NCBI GenBank assembly: GCA_003150235.1 | Contig: QAMW01000039.1 | Span: forward strand, 1-11,279 | Direction: 5' to 3' | DNA: 11,279 nucleotides | Source of the DNA: Bacteroidales bacterium | GTDB lineage: Bacteria; Bacteroidota; Bacteroidia; Bacteroidales; Muribaculaceae | Shown: positions 6,314 to 11,279 of the stretch, one piece after another | Layout of the letters: every line of letters begins with the position of its first letter | Numbering within the stretch: the first letter of the stretch is position 1 | Made by a program: the position numbers and the translations under genes | Notes under the pieces: generated by a model | What the model was told of the DNA's origin: nothing | Seen by the model: only the letters and a program-made list of their open reading frames with translations | Databases searched by the model: none

Positions 6314-6386
6314 AAAAAACTAAACCCGATAGCTTGACGAATCAGGGGCTACCGGGAATCAACACTACAAAAATAGTGTTTTCTTT
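6314..6386 (+). ncRNA. Candidate structured small RNA upstream of the Abi-family gene (abiF-RNA-like)
   Basis: A perfect promoter ends at 6307 and an intrinsic terminator ends near 6386, defining a transcript of about 73 bases. Inside, CCCGATAGC (6325-6333) pairs with GCTACCGGG (6348-6356), 8 of 9 positions, around a 14-base loop. The loop start TTGA (6334-6337) is complementary to TCAA (6359-6362) just after the stem, so a short pseudoknot is possible. The terminator stem follows. I recall a published structured-RNA class found next to abiF-type genes. Membership is inferred from position and architecture and has not been matched to a model. It could act as an RNA partner of the HEPN protein or as a cis-acting attenuator. 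Confidence 0.6.
6361..6386 (+). terminator. Intrinsic terminator between the small RNA and the Abi-family gene
   Basis: AACACTA (6361-6367) pairs with TAGTGTT (6374-6380) around CAAAAA, followed by TTCTTT. The stem is AT-rich and the T-run is interrupted by one C, so termination may be partial, leaving some transcripts to enter the gene 43 bases downstream. A second potential stem (TTTCTTT 6380-6386 with AAAGAAA 6389-6395) overlaps the T-run and could compete. Confidence 0.62.
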
Positions 6387-6428
6387 AAAAAGAAACAAAT
6401 TTTGATATCATAAAATATAGTAGTGCAC

Positions 6429-7118
6429 ATGAATTTCACGGATTTTCAGAAAATATTGTCTCCTGAGCGAATTAACAGATATGTTGAAGCATGCGGCAGT
6501 AATACCCGAAAAGCAATGTCGTTATATCGACTCAATCTTAATCTATCGCAAGAGGTTTTTACAATGTTGAGTTGTTTTGAGGTTGCATTAAGGAATGCGA
6601 TTGACAGGGAGCTTACTTCTCGTTTCGGGGAGAATTGGCTGCGTGATTCCGTGTCGAATGGAGGAATATTCGATATTGTCAGTTGTCGTGATAGTGCAAG
6701 AATCATAAATAGAGCATTTGATCGTCTATGCCGAACTCAGGAATATACTCACCAAAAACTGCTTGCGGAAATGGAGTTCGGCGTATGGAAATATATGTTT
6801 GCTAATCCTCAGTATCGGGCAACCGGGCAGATACTTCTCCGCATATTCCCTAATAAGCCTCGTTCGTCAGAGAAATTTCAATTTAACAATACCTATATTT
6901 TCAATCAGCTTGATGGAATTAATATACTGCGTAATCGCATAGCCCACCATGAACCTATATGTTTTGCAAAACGACAACCGAGAATTGCGACAGATTATAT
7001 TCTTAATGCATATCATAATCTTCATAGGCTGTTTATGTGGATGGCGATAGATGGTTACTCATTGCTTTATGGACTTGACCACGTCAAACAAGTGTGTGAC
7101 AAGATAAACGCGATTTGA
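6429..7118 (+). CDS. Abi-family (Abi_2/AbiF-like) HEPN abortive-infection protein
   Basis: The protein has 229 residues from the ATG at 6429; an in-frame GTG two codons upstream (6423) is less likely. The N-terminal half has the Abi-family pattern (KAMSLYRLNLNLSQEVFTMLSCFEVALRNAIDREL at 28-62, given here by positions with key motif LRNAIDR). The C-terminal half carries the HEPN ribonuclease signature R-N-x3-H as RNRIAH (R168, N169, H173), followed by HEP. HEPN proteins of this type cleave RNA and cause growth arrest or death of phage-infected cells. They need a partner to keep them quiet, and the promoter-driven structured RNA just upstream is the obvious candidate. The cytoplasm is expected, as no signal peptide or membrane segment is seen. 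There is no protein antitoxin gene next to it. The gene is somewhat AT-rich compared with the flanking PL9 and GH97 genes. Confidence 0.9.
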   Translation: MNFTDFQKILSPERINRYVEACGSNTRKAMSLYRLNLNLSQEVFTMLSCFEVALRNAIDRELTSRFGENWLRDSVSNGGIFDIVSCRDSARIINRAFDRLCRTQEYTHQKLLAEMEFGVWKYMFANPQYRATGQILLRIFPNKPRSSEKFQFNNTYIFNQLDGINILRNRIAHHEPICFAKRQPRIATDYILNAYHNLHRLFMWMAIDGYSLLYGLDHVKQVCDKINAI

Positions 7119-7208
7119 TTGTTTTTGGGGAAAATATGTGGAAAACCGGAAAATATGCGTTAATTTTGCGATGTCATAATAAATTAACCTTAGATAAAGT
7201 ATATACCG

Positions 7209-10200
7209 ATGAAAATCATGAATTTAAAAGTGCTCTTCACCATGCTTTCAGCGGCATTTTCAGTTCTCGCCGCAGGGCAGGATTACACTTATATGCCGGA
7301 AAGTTTTGAAGGCTCGGAGTGGGGTGCCTCCAAGGCGGCGACGGTGACTTCCGCGACAGGCAAATGGACAGTAAATAAGAATCAGTCGTCATCTGAATCG
7401 GCACAGGACGGTAGCAAAAGCATTTATTTTTCGGCAAAAGACGGCATAGTGTCGCCACGCCTCCCGGAGGGTGCAGGCAGTGTCGTCTATTATGCCAATG
7501 TCGCCAATCGTCAGGTATATGTCGAGGCTTCAAGAGACAATGTTGACTGGACCGTGTATGAATCTTACAAGGTCACTTCCGACTGGACACGTCATATCGT
7601 GGAAATCAACGACCCTCAGGTGCGGTACGTGCGTCTGCGCTCCACTTCCAACGGCGGCATATATGTCGACAATATGCTTGTCACGAAGCCCGATGGCACT
7701 GACGGCGAGGGCAATGTCATAGTCACCAATCTGGTGCTCCCATATTTTACGCAGAATTTCGAGACGCAGGGGGTGTGTCCGTCATCGAAACCCACGACCG
7801 AGATTATATGCAATGTTGCCGGACAGGGCGAGTGGCGGTACCTGTCGGCATACCGTAACACCAATGCCTCATATATCCCCGACGGCTCCCCGACAGGCTT
7901 GCGCCTGTTGAAAAACGGCTCGTATGTCATCACTCCCGTTGTTAGTCAAGGCGTGGTGAAAGTGATGTTTGACGAAGGGCGCGGCAAACGCAAACTGACC
8001 CTTTACACTTCGGTAGATGAGGGCGCGACATGGCAATATGCCGCCGCTGTCGAAAGCGACACCCACAATACCGTCACTATCAGCGACCGCACTGTCAATC
8101 GCATAAAGATAGCCAATGAGAGCGGCAGCGATGCCGATATCGACAACCTTTCAGTCACGGCGTTCCCCGAAGGTGTGCTTCCGGAAGTAAAGACCGGTGC
8201 TGTATCTTCCGTGACTTCCTCTTCGGCTATGGTTGCCGGGGAGATTACAACCGACGGTGACAGGCAGCTTGTGGGATGTGGCGTGTGCTGGAGCGTTGAA
8301 GGCATTCCGTCAATCAGCGATAATTCGGTAATGGCTGAAATCTCCCCGACATTTACGGCGCTACTCGAAGGCGTCCCTGCCGGTTCTATCGTTTCCGCGC
8401 GGGCTTTTGCCATTTCTCTTGCCGGTGTAGCCTACGGTGACGTGGTGAAATTTGAGACGTTACCCGCATCCGTGCCGGTTGTAAAGACTCTCGAAGCCGA
8501 AATTGATGATGCGCGCAGCGACGACACATCATTCTGTCTCAAGGTGACAGGTCGTCTTGTAGACAATGGTGGCACGGATGTTACCGAGACAGGTATATGC
8601 TACGCCGCTTCACCCGGAGCAACTGTGGATGCCAACAAAGTCAAGGCTGCAGCGGTAGCTTCCGACGGTTCGTTTACCGTTTATCTCACCCTCGCTCCCG
8701 AAACCACGTGGAATCTCCGCGCCTACGCGGTCAATTCCGCCGGGACAGCCTATGGCGATGAGATCACTTACACGACCGGTTCGGTCGTGTTGCCCGACTA
8801 TCGTCACAATGTCTATTACTGTGACCCGCAAGGTGACGATACCACTGCCGACGGCTCGGAATCGGCTCCGTTCTTCTCACTCCAGAAAGCTGTCGACCTT
8901 GTGATGCCCGGTGATACGATATACATGAACAGCGGCACTTACAGGTACTCTGCACGTGTGAATATCCGTGCAGTCGGCGAGAAGGGCAGCGGCATGATTG
9001 TGCTCTCGTCGCGCGGCGGCAGGGCGGTGCTCGATTTCAGTGCGCAGGCTATTGACGGTGCCAACCAGGGTATCCGTCATACAGGCAGTTACTGGCATTT
9101 CTACGGGCTTGATATCTGCAATGCCGGTGACAACGGTCTGCTTATCGAGCGTGACAAGCCCAACGGCGGCAATTATTCGGATATCGCCGCCAATGTCACC
9201 CAGGGACATGACAACCTTATAGAAAACTGTACATTTGTGCGCAATGCCGACACGGGGTTGCAAATGAAAAATCTTGCCTCGCGCAATAAGGTGGTCAACT
9301 GTGATGCCTATTATAATACCGACCCCGACCATGGCGATGCCGACGGGTTTGCGGTTAAGATATCTCATGGCGACGGCAACTATTTCTACGGATGCCGCGC
9401 ATGGCAGAACAGTGACGACGGTTGGGACCAGTTCATCAAGAAAGAGGGCGGTTTCCCCGACGATATCACCACCACGCTTGAATATTGCTGGGCGTTCCGC
9501 AACGGCTATCTGGAGAGCGGCGCCAAGAGCAGCGGCAACGGTAATGGCTTCAAGATGGGCAGCAACCAGGGCAGAAACAATGTCATCATGAACCGCTGTC
9601 TTGCGTTTGAGAATGTCAACAAAAATTTTGACCAGAACCACAATACCGGCAATATGATTCTCAACAACTGCTCGTCATATTCAGCCAAGGATACCTCTTC
9701 CAAGAGCCGGTACACCTATCGTCTCGATGAGCCCGTTGCTTCCGGCCATGAAATCCGTCTTACCAACTGTGTCGCAATTAGCGACGGTATTGCCGACCGC
9801 AACAAGAGTGCCTATGCGCCTTATTCCGTTGTCGGCACCGTAATCACCTCCGACCTGAATACTGATCCCGAAGATTATGTAAGTATCGACTGGAGTCACG
9901 CGACTGACCCGCGTAACGCCGACGGCTCACTTCCCGCGCTTGATTTCATGAAGATTCGCCCCGGCAACGTCAGGCTTATTGACACCGGGTCGGAAGTCGT
10001 GCCTTACGAAGGAGAATGTTATTGGGCTGAAGGCATACGCTACAATGGTATCGCACCCGACCTTGGATATCTGGAAACCGATGGTGACGGACCTGCCGGT
10101 ATCAGTAATGTCATCGCTGATAGCGCAAGTGACCGGCTGGACCTTACTGTGGCACGGTGTGGTCTTGTGATGCTTTCAATCGCCGATGCGGCTCCCGCCG

Positions 10201-10361
10201 ATACATTTATGCTTGAGATATTCACGAGCGCCGGAGTACGGGTCATGACGCAGCGTTTCACCGGGTCGACCACCTCCTTCTACCTGCCCGAGGACAATGG
10301 TGTGCTTATCATGCGTGTTTCAGGCGACTCCCTCAACGCTATAACTAAGCTTGCCCTCTAA
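7209..10361 (+). CDS. Secreted multidomain PL9-family pectate lyase
   Basis: The protein has 1050 residues, starting at 7209 or at M4 (7218). Domains: signal peptide (1-23); two beta-sandwich, carbohydrate-binding-like modules (about 25-160 and 175-318); two fibronectin-III-like repeats (about 323-418 and 425-524, with SSSAMVAGEI and ending ...AYAVNSAGTAYG); a right-handed beta-helix of the PL9 type (about 530-960); and a sorting-like C-terminal tail (about 970-1050). Catalytic features match Pel9A of Dickeya. Ca2+ ligands are D712 and D736, D737, D740 in SDDGWD, and the 24-residue gap from D712 to D736 equals that of Pel9A D209 to D233. The likely base is K782 in GNGFKMG. It should cleave polygalacturonate by beta-elimination, outside the cell or at its surface. 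No canonical promoter is obvious in the 90 bases upstream. Confidence 0.92.
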   Translation: MKIMNLKVLFTMLSAAFSVLAAGQDYTYMPESFEGSEWGASKAATVTSATGKWTVNKNQSSSESAQDGSKSIYFSAKDGIVSPRLPEGAGSVVYYANVANRQVYVEASRDNVDWTVYESYKVTSDWTRHIVEINDPQVRYVRLRSTSNGGIYVDNMLVTKPDGTDGEGNVIVTNLVLPYFTQNFETQGVCPSSKPTTEIICNVAGQGEWRYLSAYRNTNASYIPDGSPTGLRLLKNGSYVITPVVSQGVVKVMFDEGRGKRKLTLYTSVDEGATWQYAAAVESDTHNTVTISDRTVNRIKIANESGSDADIDNLSVTAFPEGVLPEVKTGAVSSVTSSSAMVAGEITTDGDRQLVGCGVCWSVEGIPSISDNSVMAEISPTFTALLEGVPAGSIVSARAFAISLAGVAYGDVVKFETLPASVPVVKTLEAEIDDARSDDTSFCLKVTGRLVDNGGTDVTETGICYAASPGATVDANKVKAAAVASDGSFTVYLTLAPETTWNLRAYAVNSAGTAYGDEITYTTGSVVLPDYRHNVYYCDPQGDDTTADGSESAPFFSLQKAVDLVMPGDTIYMNSGTYRYSARVNIRAVGEKGSGMIVLSSRGGRAVLDFSAQAIDGANQGIRHTGSYWHFYGLDICNAGDNGLLIERDKPNGGNYSDIAANVTQGHDNLIENCTFVRNADTGLQMKNLASRNKVVNCDAYYNTDPDHGDADGFAVKISHGDGNYFYGCRAWQNSDDGWDQFIKKEGGFPDDITTTLEYCWAFRNGYLESGAKSSGNGNGFKMGSNQGRNNVIMNRCLAFENVNKNFDQNHNTGNMILNNCSSYSAKDTSSKSRYTYRLDEPVASGHEIRLTNCVAISDGIADRNKSAYAPYSVVGTVITSDLNTDPEDYVSIDWSHATDPRNADGSLPALDFMKIRPGNVRLIDTGSEVVPYEGECYWAEGIRYNGIAPDLGYLETDGDGPAGISNVIADSASDRLDLTVARCGLVMLSIADAAPADTFMLEIFTSAGVRVMTQRFTGSTTSFYLPEDNGVLIMRVSGDSLNAITKLAL

Positions 10362-10382
10362 CCCCTTAACCTTATAACCTTC

Positions 10383-10418
10383 CACGGCAACGCCCGAAAG
10401 CGTTGCCGTGAAATTTTT
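10383..10418 (+). terminator. Strong rho-independent terminator after the pectate lyase gene
   Basis: CACGGCAACGC (10383-10393) pairs perfectly with GCGTTGCCGTG (10400-10410) over 11 bp around CCGAAA, followed by AAATTTTT. It starts about 20 bases after the stop codon. Confidence 0.9.
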
Positions 10419-10429
10419 CCCATTTGTAC

Positions 10430-10460
10430 ATTGGCGCGGCTATTTCAGGTTGTATCTTTA
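10430..10460 (+). promoter_or_regulatory. Possible promoter of the DUF6291-like gene
   Basis: ATTG (10430-10433), 19 bases, TATCTTTA (10453-10460) differs from the Bacteroidetes consensus at one position in each box. It lies just past the terminator and would start transcription about 20 bases before the ATG at 10487. An upstream TTTG at 10423-10426 is spaced too far (26 bases). Confidence 0.4.
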
Positions 10461-10486
10461 CGCCATGAATCTAAACCGTTACAGCC

Positions 10487-11279
10487 ATGAAAAACACAGC
10501 CGCCACATCGCGCCCTCCGCGTTTCGACAAGCAATGGTCGGAATCCATCGCTGCCAATCTTCCGGCAGCCGAAGCCGGGCTATTGACCGAGGCAATCATC
10601 CGCTATCAGCTCGACGGGACTCTCCCCGACCTCCCGCCGATGCTGATGGTGGCTTTCGGGTTTCTGCGCCCGACCATCGACCGCCGAGCCCGTGCCCGGG
10701 AAAAGGCGCGTGAGCGCCGCCTCCGCAAGCAGTCGGCTCAAGTTGAGCCGGCTAAAATAGCTAAGATAGCTACAATAGCTACTGTAGCTAACTTAGCTGC
10801 TCCCGAGCCTCCGGCACCGGCAATCAAGCTCCCGGATGTTATCCCCGGCGAGGAAGACTGGGCGGCACGCTTCCGTTTCTGGAAGGACCTGGAAGCCTCC
10901 CACAAGTCGATGTGGACACAGGAGGAGATTGACAACAACCGCCCTTCCTTCGAGACCGAGGTATGGGAACATGAACTTGACGACAGGGTGCCCGACCATC
11001 CCGACGGCACACCGATGTCCTATGAAGAGTTGCTGCGGCATTACAGCCTTATCATGCGTCATGACCCCAAGATGCTGCTTCATATCTCCGATGAGGTGGC
11101 TCGTCACGGGAAGGTGCTCTACCGCAGCTCCGACCTCTGCGACCATATCGAACTGTTCATCAATCACTCGACCGACTACATCATCATCAACCTTAACCGC
11201 ACGACCTTCCGCCGCGCCTTCATCCGCTACATGCTCCGCTCCGCCTCCAACTACCGCTCCACATGGCTCGGCAGAAACT
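10487..11279 (+). CDS. DUF6291-like protein, 3' end cut by the window edge
   Basis: An open frame of 264 codons begins at ATG 10487 (MKNTAATSRPPRF) and has no stop before the window ends. Residues about 14-80 resemble the DUF6291 pattern common in phage and integrative-element genes of Bacteroidales: FDKQWSESI, GLLTEAIIRYQLDGT, VAFGFLRPTIDRRA, then a basic helix (RARAREKARERRLRK). A low-complexity linker follows (AKIAKIATIATVANLAA, about 89-105), encoded by a 9-base tandem repeat. The rest (about 118-264) is unrecognised, with HELDDRVPDHPDG and HDPKMLLHISDEVARHGKVLY. DUF6291-type proteins often sit with replication or mobility genes, so it may mark the edge of a prophage or other element. The function is unknown. 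Confidence 0.7.
   Translation, partial: MKNTAATSRPPRFDKQWSESIAANLPAAEAGLLTEAIIRYQLDGTLPDLPPMLMVAFGFLRPTIDRRARAREKARERRLRKQSAQVEPAKIAKIATIATVANLAAPEPPAPAIKLPDVIPGEEDWAARFRFWKDLEASHKSMWTQEEIDNNRPSFETEVWEHELDDRVPDHPDGTPMSYEELLRHYSLIMRHDPKMLLHISDEVARHGKVLYRSSDLCDHIELFINHSTDYIIINLNRTTFRRAFIRYMLRSASNYRSTWLGRN
10751..10798 (+). repeat. 9-bp in-frame tandem repeat in the DUF6291-like gene
   Basis: Five units of the form GCT-Axx-xTA (GCTAAAATA, GCTAAGATA, GCTACAATA, GCTACTGTA, GCTAACTTA), followed by GCT. Each unit encodes Ala-polar-aliphatic. The 9-base period keeps the frame if units are gained or lost. Confidence 0.85.

Noticed and set aside
7161..7198. Promoter for the pectate lyase gene (TTTG near 7165, TAGATAAA near 7191)
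   Set aside because: The -7 box lacks TTTG and the spacing is 22 bases, so it is too weak to list as a feature.
8877..9641. 254-codon frame on the minus strand, antisense to the PL9 domain
   Set aside because: It overlaps the pectate lyase catalytic core in the opposite strand and has no domain signature.

Overview
The window looks like a chromosomal stretch from a gut member of the Bacteroidales, possibly Muribaculaceae or a relative. Supporting signs are a SusB-type GH97 glucosidase, a PL9 pectate lyase with Bacteroidetes-style fibronectin-like repeats and a C-terminal sorting-like tail, a GLUG-repeat surface protein, Bacteroidetes promoters (TTTG, 20 bases, TAnnTTTG), and no strong Shine-Dalgarno sequences. 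The family-level placement is inference.

Layout. Bases 3-1327 are a complete IS4-family insertion sequence with perfect 18-bp terminal inverted repeats. Its transposase seems to have lost the first catalytic aspartate, and a long stem-loop spans its start codon. Bases 1328-2196 hold one doubtful small membrane-protein gene and a 279-bp element with 14-bp terminal inverted repeats, exact 12-bp flanking duplications and a series of hairpins inside. It looks like a non-autonomous mobile element. Bases 2144-3693 (minus) carry an AT-rich GLUG-repeat secreted protein and its terminator. Bases 3930-6038 (minus) encode the GH97 enzyme, preceded by a 73-bp tandem repeat (2.6 copies). Every copy contains a full Bacteroidetes promoter pointing at GH97.

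Divergent from this is a second perfect promoter (6276-6307, plus). It reads into a short, structured, terminator-ended leader and then an Abi-family HEPN protein (6429-7118). This RNA plus HEPN-toxin layout fits an AbiF-like abortive-infection or RNA-antitoxin module. Next come the large secreted PL9 pectate lyase (7209-10361), a strong terminator, and the first 264 codons of a DUF6291-like gene that runs off the window.

How the genes fit together: GH97 (alpha-glucan or alpha-galactoside trimming) and PL9 (pectate cleavage) are glycan-degradation enzymes, but no SusC/SusD pair is in view, so this is not a classical polysaccharide-utilisation locus. The defence module sits between the two enzymes with its own promoter. 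The IS, the hairpin-rich element, the AT-rich surface gene and the DUF6291-like gene mark this as a plastic accessory region.
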